DNA from: Wolfiporia cocos
Lineage: Eukaryota > Basidiomycota > Agaricomycetes > Polyporales > Phaeolaceae
DNA: 64,000 bases
Assembly: GCA_029448655.1 (NCBI GenBank)
Contig: JACCLO010000001.1
Location: forward strand, 620,001-684,000
Reading direction: 5' to 3'
How positions within the stretch are numbered: position 1 is the first letter of the stretch; each line of letters opens with the position of its first letter. Positions 1 to 10,093 of this stretch are shown in pieces. The position numbers and the translations under genes were made by a program. Under the pieces are notes generated by a model. The model worked only from the letters and a program-made list of their open reading frames with translations. It was not told where the DNA came from and ran no database searches.

Positions 1-3000
1 ACGATATTGTGACCCCATTGTTAATCTGAAGGTCACCGGCGATAAGACTTCTGCAATCTTGAAAGGGCCGATATATCGTGGGGCCAGACTCTTTTCAGAT
101 GTCTGGTAGTCCTTAGTACTGAGTAGTACTTTATCACCAACGCGTAGATCGAGTTGTTTGTGTCCTCGATCGCTGTACCATTTCCATCGTTCAGAAGCTA
201 CTAACATAGCGGCTTTCGCTTCTTGTTGTGCTTTCCATCGTTCGTGTGCGATGTCGTTCAAGTCAGGATTGACTGTGCGGGGGAGTTCCTGATCGCTAGG
301 TCCAGCCAAGGGGTGTCTACCTAATTCGACAAAGAAGGGCGAGTGCCTGGTAGTTTCCGACGCTACGTTATTGTAAGCAAACTCTGCAGTCGGCAGGAGT
401 CTACTCCAATTGTCTTTTCGATACGAATTGACGTAGCAGCGAAGGTACTGTTCCAGGGTTTGATTAACCCTCTCTGTCTGTCCATCGGTTTGCGGATGAT
501 AAGCTGTTGACATCGAATGTTCGATATTGAGGAATTGACAGAATTCCTTGAACAGCTTTGACGCGAATTGGACGCCTCTATCGCTAATGATCTGACGAGG
601 CAGGCCGTGTAACGGGTAAACCCGTGTATACAAGATGTCGGCCAAATCCTTTGTTCCAAACTTGGAACTGATCGGATAGAAATGCGCCCTCTTCGTTAGT
701 CGGTCCACTACAACCATAATGGAGTCGTAAGTCTTCTTGTTATCGATAGACTTTGGTAGGTACATAATGAAGTCGATTGTAATGACTTCCCATGGCTGGG
801 TTGGTACGGGGTTAGGTTTAAGTAACCCGTACGGCTTCTCAGGTCGACTCTTCATCTTTTGACAGATGTCGCATTCCTGAACGTACTTCTTAACGAACGT
901 TGATATGCCTGGCCACCAGAAGTTACGAGTTACTAGTTCGTAGGTCTTCCAGCGTCCGAAGTGACCAGCGGTAATGTGGTCGTGGTGTGCGGCTACTACG
1001 CGTCGGCGTGTCTGCTCGACGTTAGGGACATAGACTTTGCCCTTGTGTAGTAGTAAGCCGTTCTCGTAGTTCCAGTCTTGGAGCTCTTTCTTGAATTCCC
1101 TTGGTCCCGATGAGAGAAGGGATTGATAGGACGATGTTAGCTTATCGTCTTGTAATGCTAAGCGGATAGCCTCGAGTAAGGACTGGTTAGACTCTTCAGC
1201 CATAGACGTGGTTTCGTCAGAAGAGGTTTCCAGGGCCCGAATGGCGAATTCGGTCGCAAAAAATTCCGGTTTAAGGAGGATTTTATCCCTGTTGTCAAGT
1301 TCCACCCCCTCTTCATGATCTGGCCTCCTGGACAGAGGATCCGCGGTAAGCATTGTCTTTCCGGGCTTGTGATACAACTTGAAGTTGAATCGAGTTAGGT
1401 ATAATGCCCAACGTGCCTGTCGTCTGGTAAGCTTTTGCGCCGTCTTGAAGTATGTAAGATTTGCGTGATCTGTCCATACTTCGAATACCTTGGGGTGCCC
1501 CTCGAGATAATGACGCCATTCTTCGAGTGAACGAATAATAGCAAGGAGTTCCTTGTCATATATCTCGTAGTTACGTTCGGCTTCAGTCATAGACTTGCTA
1601 TAGTACGCAACAGGATGGTATAAACCATCCTTAGGGTCTAGTTGTGAAAGGACTGAGCCGGTCGCAAAATCAGAGGCATCGGACTCGATCCTGAAAGGCG
1701 AGTCTTGGTCTGGTATTCTAAGAATTGGCGCAGACGTAAAGGCCTTTTTCAGGTCCTCAAACGCCTGTTGCTCCTTCTCACCCCAAGCCCATTTCTGGTT
1801 CTTGCGGGTGAGCTGTGTGAGTGGCTTGGCCTTGTAAGAGAAGTCCCTAATAAATCGCCTATAGAAATTGGCGAAGCCTAACAAGGCTTGGACTTCCTTG
1901 ACCTTGGTTGGTTGAGGCCAGTCAAGAACACCCTCGTACTTCTTCGGGTCCATTGCAACGGAGTTATGGGAGATAATCATCCCCAAATACTCAATGGACT
2001 TTTGTTCGAAGAAGCATTTCTCGGGTTTCGCATAGAGATCGGAGTCCTGGAGTCGCTGCAATACGGCTTTGACTAGTTTCCGATGCTCTTTAAGGTCGTT
2101 TCCGAAAATCAGAATATCGTCCAGGTAAACGATAACCTTTCCCGACTGGATGAAGTTGGAAAGGACGCTATTCATCATCGCTTGGAATGTGCCTGGCGCG
2201 TTACAAAAGCCAAAGTACATAACAGTAGCTTCATACAGCCCCCTATGGGTAATGAAGGCTGTCTTCCACTCGTCCCCTTCCTTTATCCGCACGTTGTTGT
2301 ACCCCCAACGGAGGTCGATCTTTGTAAAGATTGATGCGGATGCGAGCTGATCTATCAACTCAGATATGCGAGGAATGGGATACTTGTTCTGTACTGTGAT
2401 TTCGTTTAGCTTTCGATAGTCGACTACCATGCGCAGTGACCCGTCTTTCTTTGCTACAAAGAAAACGGGTGATGCTATCGGCGATTTGGATTCTCGGATG
2501 TAACCTTTGCGAAGTTCTTCGTCAATCCACTCGTCTAAGGAGTTTTGCTGAAGCTTAGACATTGGGTAACGTTTTACGGGTTTCGGCAGTGTTGCGCCTT
2601 CGACAAAGTCAATGGCGTGGTCATAGTCCTTGCGGACAGGCATTCGCTCTGAAGCCTTGTGACTGAACACTGTTGGACCAAACTCGTGATACTCTTTAGG
2701 GACTAACGATCTCCACTTTTCAGTTGAAGATGAGTCTAAGGATTCTTCATCCTTTTCGAGTATCTCTGCTACAAGTTGAGCTAGAGTTTTGTTGTCTTCG
2801 TTATCTAGCTGCGATAGCCAGTTAACGAAGGGGTTGTCGGAATCTCCTTCTCCTAGTGTGTTCAAAGGGAGATCCCATATACTGACCACTTCGTCAGGGA
2901 GTTCATCTGCCTCCTCCTCCGACGGTTTGGCGGGCCTTTGCCTTTTAGCAGCATGTATGCATTTTCCTTCTTTCGTGCACCGGTCATAAGATATCGTTCC

Positions 3001-3411
3001 TGCACTCCAGTCGAAGTGCGGGTTATGACGTGTGAACCATTCGTACCCTAGTATAAGATCTTGACCACTTAGTTTAGTTACGGCGAGACCGATAGTCTCC
3101 TTATGAATGCCGTGGACCATGAAGGCCTTAACTAAAGTGTCGATCTTTCCCGCTTTGTTGTAGGTGCCGTCTGCATTATGTACGTTAATGACGGGGCGAA
3201 GCGGTTGGGTTAACAGGTTATTGGCTGTGACGAAGTCGGAATTAATGACGCTGATTTGAGCGCCACTATCTACAAGCGCTGTTGCCTGTACTTTCTTTCC
3301 ATATACCCAGAGATCCACGCTAATCTTGAAGGATGTAGCAGGGTCGCGCAATTGATTGTGATAAATATTATTGATCTCTGCAGTGGGTATAATACAACTA
3401 CGCTCGGTCAT
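1..3411 (-). CDS. pol: Pol polyprotein of element A (partial, runs off left edge)
   Basis: From an ATG at 3411 the frame stays open to base 1 (1137 codons visible). Visible in order are an aspartic protease (LVDSGAQ near residue 47), reverse transcriptase (SPIASPVFFVAKKDG region, YLDDIL near residue 427), an RNase H/connection region, an integrase region and the GPF module close to the left edge. The chromodomain, and any dUTPase, would lie beyond the edge. The start is 18 nt past the gag stop and about 90 residues closer to the protease than in B/C. Known role: processing, reverse transcription and integration in cytoplasmic particles and nucleus. Because the frame has no stop before the edge it looks intact. 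Confidence 0.88.
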   Translation of the reverse strand, partial: MTERSCIIPTAEINNIYHNQLRDPATSFKISVDLWVYGKKVQATALVDSGAQISVINSDFVTANNLLTQPLRPVINVHNADGTYNKAGKIDTLVKAFMVHGIHKETIGLAVTKLSGQDLILGYEWFTRHNPHFDWSAGTISYDRCTKEGKCIHAAKRQRPAKPSEEEADELPDEVVSIWDLPLNTLGEGDSDNPFVNWLSQLDNEDNKTLAQLVAEILEKDEESLDSSSTEKWRSLVPKEYHEFGPTVFSHKASERMPVRKDYDHAIDFVEGATLPKPVKRYPMSKLQQNSLDEWIDEELRKGYIRESKSPIASPVFFVAKKDGSLRMVVDYRKLNEITVQNKYPIPRISELIDQLASASIFTKIDLRWGYNNVRIKEGDEWKTAFITHRGLYEATVMYFGFCNAPGTFQAMMNSVLSNFIQSGKVIVYLDDILIFGNDLKEHRKLVKAVLQRLQDSDLYAKPEKCFFEQKSIEYLGMIISHNSVAMDPKKYEGVLDWPQPTKVKEVQALLGFANFYRRFIRDFSYKAKPLTQLTRKNQKWAWGEKEQQAFEDLKKAFTSAPILRIPDQDSPFRIESDASDFATGSVLSQLDPKDGLYHPVAYYSKSMTEAERNYEIYDKELLAIIRSLEEWRHYLEGHPKVFEVWTDHANLTYFKTAQKLTRRQARWALYLTRFNFKLYHKPGKTMLTADPLSRRPDHEEGVELDNRDKILLKPEFFATEFAIRALETSSDETTSMAEESNQSLLEAIRLALQDDKLTSSYQSLLSSGPREFKKELQDWNYENGLLLHKGKVYVPNVEQTRRRVVAAHHDHITAGHFGRWKTYELVTRNFWWPGISTFVKKYVQECDICQKMKSRPEKPYGLLKPNPVPTQPWEVITIDFIMYLPKSIDNKKTYDSIMVVVDRLTKRAHFYPISSKFGTKDLADILYTRVYPLHGLPRQIISDRGVQFASKLFKEFCQFLNIEHSMSTAYHPQTDGQTERVNQTLEQYLRCYVNSYRKDNWSRLLPTAEFAYNNVASETTRHSPFFVELGRHPLAGPSDQELPRTVNPDLNDIAHERWKAQQEAKAAMLVASERWKWYSDRGHKQLDLRVGDKVLLSTKDYQTSEKSLAPRYIGPFKIAEVLSPVTFRLTMGSQYR

Positions 3412-3428
3412 CGTACATGGACAGGCCG

Positions 3429-5474
3429 TCACATACGATCGTAGTAAAAATCCGAAGTATATTTTTTCTTTAAGAGCCGCTTCGGCGGCTCCGAGATGGT
3501 GGACTGGTGAACGATAACACCAGTTGTGTCGGGGACGGTATCCTTGTCGGCGTCCGAGTCCGTACCCGCGACCTCCTCGATATGCGCGCGGGTGAGCGTC
3601 CCCACAGTGGATGTGGTTGCGCTCTGCCCCTCGTCGTTGTCCTCCTCGTCCGTCTCATATCTTTCAATGATTCGAACGAATCGGCGCTTTTTGCCGTTGT
3701 TAGCAGGTGCCGGCCTGCTCGACGTTGATGATGTGTTTGATGACGACCCGGCTGTCGTCTTGGGCGATGAGGGGGCGGTTCCCTTAGGCTGGCCTTTCCA
3801 CTTGCAATCGTTCCAGCCGGTCGTACAGTTGTCGCGACCGCACTGGGCGCACTTGTGGGGGGGAGAGACTAAGATCCTCTTCCCATCCTTGAGTACGCGC
3901 CACGATGCATCAGACCTGGCATTGTCGGGCAACTTCCCTGTCTTCGCCTTGGTGTCCCCACCGCTGGCGGTCTTTGCAGATCCGCTGGTTTGGGACGTGG
4001 TGATAGTGGCGGCCTTCTTGCCGCCCGAGCTAACCTCTGCCTTCTTCGTCTCCTTCTTCCCGTCTTCGAAGATACTCCCGGTAATAGCGTCGGGGTACGC
4101 GTCCTTGTAGAACTCGATAGCCATATCGAGATACTTTTCCCACTTGGTGGGGGCGGGGTGCTTGATGATTTTCAACATCGAGAAGCCGTCGCATACCTTT
4201 TTGGGTAACGCGTCCTTCAGCTCCTCCAGCACCGTCGAGTTCTCGGACTTCGCCGCTTTGACAAGTTGGCGAAGTCTTTCCGTGTACGTGAAGAAGTTGG
4301 CTTTCACCTTCTTCTTCCCCTCGTCGCCGAAATACCCCTTGATCTCCTTACGGGCCACCTCCTGGTCCGTCTTCTTCCCGTAGACTCGCTCCATGTCGTC
4401 CTCGAACTCCTTCCATGTTCCTAGGGATTTCGTTACGTCTACCGAATCCCTAATCCTCTTTTCCTGGTACTGGAACGCCGACCCTGATAGACGCTGCAGG
4501 GCTTCGACGATCTGCTCCCGCTCCTGGTAGATTTTCGCTACCGAGAAGTACATGATGCACTTCTGGAGCCATTCCTTTACCGGGATTTTGGATCCATCAC
4601 CGGTGAAGGTGGGTGGGGGCGTCGCCTTGGGGCGGAGAGGTGCTACTCCAGCAGGAGCAGCGGTGGTGGTGGAAGTGGAGGCGGCTGTCGTCGTGGCAGC
4701 GGCCTCGAGTTTGGCGAGGCGATCGGCAAGATCGCGCGTGGTCGTGGACTCCAATTTTCGGAGTCTGGCGAGGGCGGAGTCGAGGTCGTCACGGGTCGAT
4801 TTGACCCGGTTTTCCGATGCTGCCAGGCGCGCCTCCAGGAACTTTGTGTACTGGCGGTGCTCATCTGCTCTGTGAAGAACGAGACGTAGCCTGGAGTCGA
4901 GAGCGTATCGGAATCGACAAATTTCCTCATCCGTGTACCTTGCCGCGACGTTTGCGTTCTCGTTCATGAAGTTCAGACATAATTGGAATGTCTGGCGTAG
5001 AGCGGCGTGCTCTGCATCGGGAATAGACTCGTATGCGTCCTCGGCCACCTCGAATTCCTCCCTGACGGGTAGGACTTCCTGACTCTCGAACTCCAGGGCC
5101 GTGTAGTCGCCGAAAATCGGCGGCAACTGCTCGTTCCCGACTACGGGGCCCGAGAAGTGACTTGGCCAGAGCTCTGATGGAGGGAGTCTGGGTCGAGGGG
5201 CTGATCGGGGAGCTGGCGTACGTGGTGCACGCGAGGTGGGCGTGGGGGAGGTGGTTCGTTCCGGGGTGTGCACGGGTGTGTTGACCGCGGTGCGCGATCC
5301 GGAAGCTTCGGGTTGGGTGGTCTGCAACATGGCTAGAAACCTGGTAAGCACTTGTTTGATAAAGCGCGGGAAACCCTGTAAAAGGAAGAGAACCAAGCCA
5401 AAAGAAGGTACGTAATTACTAAAATTATCTACTGCCATGTGTTGTGCCTTTCTTGAGCGCGAGCTTGAAGTCAC
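3429..5474 (-). CDS. gag: Gag of element A
   Basis: 681 codons open from 5474, but ATG 5330 (residue 49) is the likelier start because Pro/Ser/Thr-rich Gag-type sequence begins there; the first 48 residues do not resemble the Gag of B/C. The middle part matches the capsid of B/C in pattern (PPPTFTGDG, KEWLQKC, GTWKEFEDD, KEIKGYFGDEG). A Lys/Ala-rich linker leads to a cysteine cluster CAQCGRDNC...C that reads CX2CX4CX6C rather than the usual CX2CX4HX4C zinc knuckle. It is followed by an acidic tail. It should assemble the virus-like particle and bind the element RNA. Confidence 0.88.
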   Translation of the reverse strand: MTSSSRSRKAQHMAVDNFSNYVPSFGLVLFLLQGFPRFIKQVLTRFLAMLQTTQPEASGSRTAVNTPVHTPERTTSPTPTSRAPRTPAPRSAPRPRLPPSELWPSHFSGPVVGNEQLPPIFGDYTALEFESQEVLPVREEFEVAEDAYESIPDAEHAALRQTFQLCLNFMNENANVAARYTDEEICRFRYALDSRLRLVLHRADEHRQYTKFLEARLAASENRVKSTRDDLDSALARLRKLESTTTRDLADRLAKLEAAATTTAASTSTTTAAPAGVAPLRPKATPPPTFTGDGSKIPVKEWLQKCIMYFSVAKIYQEREQIVEALQRLSGSAFQYQEKRIRDSVDVTKSLGTWKEFEDDMERVYGKKTDQEVARKEIKGYFGDEGKKKVKANFFTYTERLRQLVKAAKSENSTVLEELKDALPKKVCDGFSMLKIIKHPAPTKWEKYLDMAIEFYKDAYPDAITGSIFEDGKKETKKAEVSSGGKKAATITTSQTSGSAKTASGGDTKAKTGKLPDNARSDASWRVLKDGKRILVSPPHKCAQCGRDNCTTGWNDCKWKGQPKGTAPSSPKTTAGSSSNTSSTSSRPAPANNGKKRRFVRIIERYETDEEDNDEGQSATTSTVGTLTRAHIEEVAGTDSDADKDTVPDTTGVIVHQSTISEPPKRLLKKKYTSDFYYDRM

Positions 5475-5525
5475 ACCATGAGAAGCGTTAAAGCAAGACC
5501 CCTTATCAGGTGGTCTGCGAGGGTT

Positions 5526-6426
5526 TTACATTTGGTGGACTGGGAACCATACATTGAGGGCATTGAGACCCCGTATTATACGTTGTATATGCTCCCTATC
5601 TACGCTAGGATATCCAACCATGAAGTTCCCTATGATTTTACAGTTCTTAACTAACAAGCGCATTTGCTTGTTATCGATCCGATCCATAAGTACCGCCTCG
5701 ATGAAACCCTTGCATACCGTTTGGAGATCCCGTATAAGGTTGGTTATCTCATAGGTGGGATGTCCGTTACAGAGATCCGCGTTCGCCACGATGCAAGTAT
5801 ACACCGGGGACAATACCTTCGCGGTCTCTAGTAGCGTGGGTATTACCTTGGCACCCCAATCGAACTTCTTCTCCGTGCAGGAGATGTCGAAGACGTTGAA
5901 GTCTCGGGGGATGTCGTAGAGGCGTCTTTCAGCCCACTCGGCCCGCGGCAAGCGGACGAGGTCGACGATCTTTTGGAGTTCGTCGGGCGTGAGGATACGG
6001 TTCATAAGAGACTGATCGGGGGGCGGAGGCGCGTTGGGCGCGTGAAGCGGCGTCGGCCTCGACGTGGCGAGCTACTTCGGCTTCTTCCTCTAAGCGTCGC
6101 TCGCGGGCGCACTTAGCAGAAAGAGCCGCGTACTCTTGCATGGCCTTGGCTTCTTCCTCCGCGATCTGCTGATTCCTTGTTTTGATGGCTGCGGGGCCGA
6201 GGCGGGGCCCGTGATACTTGGGCTTCCGGATGAGGTCTTCGACCTCCTTTCGGCTCTTGGACGGGATGTTCCAGAGCTCCGGTTTGCCGTTGGCCGCATT
6301 GGTAACGACCATCTTATCCGGCATCTTGCCGGTGTCACCCTTCTGCTTCTGCTTCTTGACAATCGGGCCGGCCCTCAGGCACGCCTCGACCATCTTGATG
6401 GACTTTTCTTGTCGCTCGGCAGGCAT
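5526..6426 (-). CDS. ORF1 of element A, in two overlapping frames
   Basis: Two overlapping minus-strand frames, 6426-5929 (165 codons) and 6005-5526 (159 codons), together match the single ORF1 of element C. The first has a Lys-rich N-terminus, a PELWNIP stretch (compare LHLWEIP in C) and a charged Glu/Ala/Arg helix. The second has KVIPTLLETA and a helical C-terminus matching QVIPMLEGTL and its surroundings in C. Coding-like sequence of the second frame extends upstream of its ATG, so the switch (+1) lies before 6005, near the Ala/Arg-rich end of the first. It may be a one-base mutation or a programmed shift. No known domain is recognised and the function is unknown. Confidence 0.65.
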
Positions 6427-7035
6427 GGCTGTGTAACTACGTGAGAAAGCTTGTACTACATATGTACGTAAAAAAAATCCGGGGACGGCCGTTCTTGATG
6501 CGGTAAGGTGTCATGTCGGTGTGTCGACGACGGCGTGCATCTCTCTCATACACGTCCGGAGTGGAAGATACAACGGGTCCCGCTTCCCTTGCGGTCCCGG
6601 TAACAGGCCAGATTAGGGTATTACACCCATGGTGGCTAGCCGCAGCACTCCCAAACGTCCACCGCAGGCAAGCTAGCCGCCGCTGAGAAGCGGTGACCGG
6701 GAGATCCCGTTAAGGTTCAATCCCATGTGGTCATTAGGCCGGCAAGCCGGGTTTTAGTCTGGTTCCCGAAGGAACGAGGCTGTGTCCTTACGTCTGGACA
6801 ATAAACGTGTTACTAAGTAACGGGGATAGGTCTGGGGCATCGCCCATGTCTAATCCACCGCCGCCGTTCACATTAACAGTCCTTTGCAGGTGCCGCTAAT
6901 AACCTATTGAATGGCTGGTCGTCGCCATGTATCCCCCAGATCCCAATACAAAAAATACCTGTAAAGGGATAGACACCAAAACCGCCGGCCTAGAAACACA
7001 AATCCCCAGGGCCAAAAGGCCGGGGGGCGATGAAA
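6427..7035 (-). other. 5' leader of element A
   Basis: About 610 nt of untranslated leader between the primer site and ORF1, with no coding-like frame. It holds GATCTGGGGGATACAT (minus strand, 6942-6927), a 16-nt block also present in the otherwise different B and C leaders. Confidence 0.6.
6927..6942 (-). promoter_or_regulatory. Conserved 16-nt leader motif (element A)
   Basis: GATCTGGGGGATACAT, 107 nt inside the 5' LTR. The identical 16-mer is at 10883-10898 (B) and 31257-31242 (C). Role unknown; RNA packaging or dimerisation is a guess. Confidence 0.5.
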
Positions 7036-7046
7036 AGAATAGTTCT
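7036..7046 (-). promoter_or_regulatory. Self-primer binding site of element A
   Basis: AGAACTATTCT lies 2 nt inside the 5' LTR. Its exact reverse complement AGAATAGTTCT is inside the LTR at 7165-7155, 34 nt after the start of the TATA box. Pairing stops at 11 nt on both sides. No tRNA-type TGG primer site is present. This is the arrangement known from Tf1. Confidence 0.8.
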
Positions 7047-7048
7047 AA

Positions 7049-7649
7049 TGACGCAGACACTCACTAAGAATGAATATAACTTGAGGGGCGGTGTCGATAG
7101 CGGTGAAGTGTAAGAGTCAAGCAGTTGGTAAGAGCAACTAGTCGATTGTCGAGGAGAACTATTCTGAGTCTACAACGTACTCAGAGGCCAGCTTATATAC
7201 ATGAAGGGTAAGACCCATAACACCGTAGGTAAGACTAGTGATACCGCAGGGCGTAGGGTTATGTACCGGTAATGGTACGACCCGAAGCTTGTGATAGTTC
7301 CAAAGGTCGCTGACTGAGCATAAGGCTACAGCATGTGACGTGAGTTAGGCCGCTGACTGAGCGTGAGCCAGCGGCAGGTGACGCGAGTCACTAGAAAGCC
7401 ATGTGACGTGTGGCAACGTATGTTGTGAACTCTTTGTATGGTCACGTGCAGGAAAGATAAGATAGGTCTACAGATAAGATGAGGCGCCGTGATAGGCGCT
7501 GAGCTAACGTGCACAAGAGATAAGATAAGAGTTATCTACGAGAGTGAGATAAGGGTGAGACATAACGTGATACAGAAAGCGAGTAGAACGAGCTGTAGAA
7601 AATCAGAGAAAATAGGGAAAAATAGGGAAAAATAAGAGAAACCGTGACA
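7049..7649 (-). repeat. 5' LTR of element A (601 bp)
   Basis: Minus-strand sequence begins TGTCACGG and ends CTGCGTCA. It has TATATAAG at 7199-7192 and the predicted mRNA start AGAATAGTTCT at 7165-7155. A-rich tracts occur near its upstream end. It is inserted in LTR2, which resumes at 7650. Confidence 0.85.
7192..7199 (-). promoter_or_regulatory. TATA box of element A LTR
   Basis: TATATAAG; its first base is 34 nt upstream of the 11-mer that pairs with the primer site, so the 11-mer is probably the mRNA 5' end. Confidence 0.7.
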
Positions 7650-8242
7650 CCGAGAAGTCAGTGTGCACTTCGAGGACTTAGTCGTTCGATTGCTCAAGTG
7701 AGAAATACTGAGCGTAGTTTCCTACGTTTGAGAACGAGTATAAGACTTCTTGTTTATACAACAAGGTCGAGCTGAAGAGCTTCGACAATAAGTACATGAG
7801 CTTTTATACTACGCTAAGTTTTAGGGGTCAAGTTCTTCCCAGATGTCACCGCTACTATCTATGCTATAGTACCAAACGTTTGATAAGTATGTAGTGATAT
7901 GTCTGAAATGATAGATAGAAATGATGATGGCGGTTGAACGCCATCTGTCAGCTAACGAATGATAAACATGATGTCACGGTAACCACCGTGCCACCCGCCC
8001 CAGCGGGGAACCCCTATATCTGCCCTATCCCTAACGCCTAAAGCCCCCCACCCTCCTAATGGCGGAGAACAAGAAGGCACTCCTATTGAGGAGCCCTGCC
8101 GTATTGCTTGAGGTACCAATCCATAAGTGTACCGGTACGCCCTCAGACTAGCAAGTAAAGGAGTAAGAGACAGGTGGGATGTAATGAATAGAGGCCCCCA
8201 CGCCCAAGTAGGACGTAGCAGGCTTTGTCAACTAGGACCCTG

Positions 8243-8902
8243 TGACACGGAAACCATCCGTGCCACCCGTCCTAACAGGGAACCCCTCTATCCGCCCTAT
8301 CCTATCTTCAATAGCCCCCCACCCTCCTAATGGCGGAGGACAAGAAGGCACCTCTATTGAGAGGTCCTGCCGTGTTGCCTGAGGTACCAACCCATAAGTG
8401 TATCGGTACGCCCCCATACTAGCAAGTAATAGAGAAGAGACTAAGACGAATGCAATGAATAGAGGCCCCCACGCCCAAGTAGGACGCAGCAGGCTTTGTC
8501 GTCAAGGACCCTGCACGTGAAGACAAGCAGCAGAGGGATTTAAAAGAGGTGACCAGGGGACACGCCCCCTAGGCCAAAATCTTAAGTCTGAGGAGTAGCC
8601 TCAGACGTCGCCAGTATATATACATGTAGGAGACCTCTAGCTAAAGACCTTTTGTCTACCCTAAAGTGACGGTCTGTGCGCATCAGGATCATGTGCCTAC
8701 AGTAGGTAACTAGGTAACGCCCATGTGACGAGGTAACCATCGTGACTCTAGATATAACAACGTGACCTGTATAGATAACGAGATAAGATGAAGACTTTAT
8801 CTACCTATGCACGTGATACCTCCAGCGTCGGTCTAACAAGCCTAAAAATCGGAATTAAAAGCGCAAAAATAAGGGAAAAATCACAAATTATTTCTTGTGA
8901 CA
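8243..8902 (-). repeat. LTR3 copy 2, solo (660 bp)
   Basis: A full-length second LTR3 inside LTR3 copy 1, flanked by CCCTG at 8238-8242 and 8903-8907. It shares the GC-rich segment beginning ACACGG and the TATATATA region with copy 1 and with the copy at 57295. Confidence 0.85.
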
Positions 8903-8907
8903 CCCTG

Positions 8908-9607
8908 TGACACAGACTAGACTGTGGGACTCACACTATAACCTAATAAGCGACTTGAAGGAGTTGCTGGAGGTTGGTGAGGAGGCTAGTGGGCGCAAGC
9001 AGAGATGTTATGTAACTGTGCGAATGCAGAGAACAAATCTAAGGCTTATCCGCAGTGATAGCCCTGCTTATATACATGCTTTGTTTGGTTACTAGTAAGG
9101 GAGCCAAACATGAAGGTGGTCTGTGCGCAGACATAACTAATATGGTTAAGTCGTAAACTACAATAGACCATGTGCGCCGGTAATGGCCGCACCAGTAAGA
9201 TCGTTTGTTTGGACCGTAGGTCCATGTTGTGGAAGTGGCTGTAGCTACGTTAGTAAGCCATGCATGTGATTCTTATATTCCGGTATCGGGATATGAGTAA
9301 TCGTATGGTCATTGGCATGTGATAACGAGCGGGCCGCTTATCCAATTGTACTGACATAGCCCGGTATCGGGATATGAGTAATGCGCGTGACACCGGAGGT
9401 TAGTCTGCTGAGTCATTGACGCGTACGAGCGTGTTATGTACGTGTTGTTATGACAAGTGGACATATACCGCGTTGTGTATGTGTTGTTTGGTTGCGTGTA
9501 CGTGTAGACGGGCGCTTAGCAGCGTAAACGTCTACAAGGTCGTAGAAATACCAGATAAATAGGTAAAAATACGGGAAAAATAGTGGCATGTCCCAAAATC
9601 TGTGACA
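8908..9607 (-). repeat. Solo LTR1 (B/C family, 700 bp)
   Basis: TGACACAG...CTGTGACA on the plus strand, i.e. a full-length LTR of the B/C family in minus orientation with no internal region. It is flanked by CCCTG (8903-8907 and 9608-9612). It retains the 47-nt segment missing from the LTRs of B. Confidence 0.9.
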
Positions 9608-10093
9608 CCCTGCACGCAAAGACGAGCAAGCAGACGGTATATGAAAGGTTGCCAGGGGACGCGCCCCCAACGACGAGAAGATAAGTTCTGAGGAGTACCT
9701 CAGAACGCTACCTAGTATATATACATGTGGACGCAGACTCCTATAGCTACAAGACCTGCCCTAATGGCGTGGTCTGTGCACACTGTGACTATGCTGCACA
9801 TGACTAAGTAACGACTGTGACTCCAGTGACGTACCACGTGACCTATGTAAGAGATAAGATATGATGAAGACTTATCTACTTTCCCATGCACGTGCAGTCC
9901 CGGGCGGCTAGGTATAACGTAGCGAATATCTGGAGAATAAAGGTAAATAAATCACCAGGGAACCCCTTTATTCCGGGATTTCTTGTGACACATGAAACGG
10001 GGACAGAATTGGATCTGTCAAAAGTGAAACACGCCCTACATGCTAATACAACTGGGGATACGCCCAGTAGAGTCACGAGTAGCCAGGGGGTTG

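Larger units (their letters stand above)
1..7649 (-). mobile_element. Element A: Ty3/Gypsy LTR retrotransposon, 3' part outside window
   Basis: Read on the minus strand the order is 5' LTR (7649-7049), self-complementary primer site (7046-7036), leader, split ORF1 (6426-5526), gag (5474-3429) and pol (3411 to the left edge). The 3' end of pol and the 3' LTR lie outside the window. The element sits in a copy of LTR2: the sequence resuming at 7650 starts CCGAG, which would be its target duplication, but the partner copy is not visible. A is clearly diverged from B/C in every ORF and has an unrelated LTR, yet keeps the same gene order and priming design. Confidence 0.9.
7972..9990 (-). repeat. 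LTR3 copy 1, interrupted
   Basis: LTR3 pieces 7972-8242 and 9613-9990 (about 649 bp together) are flanked by CATGA duplications. They are interrupted by LTR3 copy 2 and a solo LTR1, both at the target CCCTG. The minus-strand sequence begins TGTCACAAGAAATCCCGG. A TATATATA box is at about 9717-9724. Confidence 0.85.

Noticed and set aside
1888..2989. Plus-strand frames across element A pol
   Set aside because: They are shadows of the minus-strand pol frame, which reads clear reverse-transcriptase motifs.
3526..4110. A 194-codon plus-strand frame in element A gag
   Set aside because: It is the antisense shadow of gag; the minus-strand frame has capsid motifs and a cysteine cluster.
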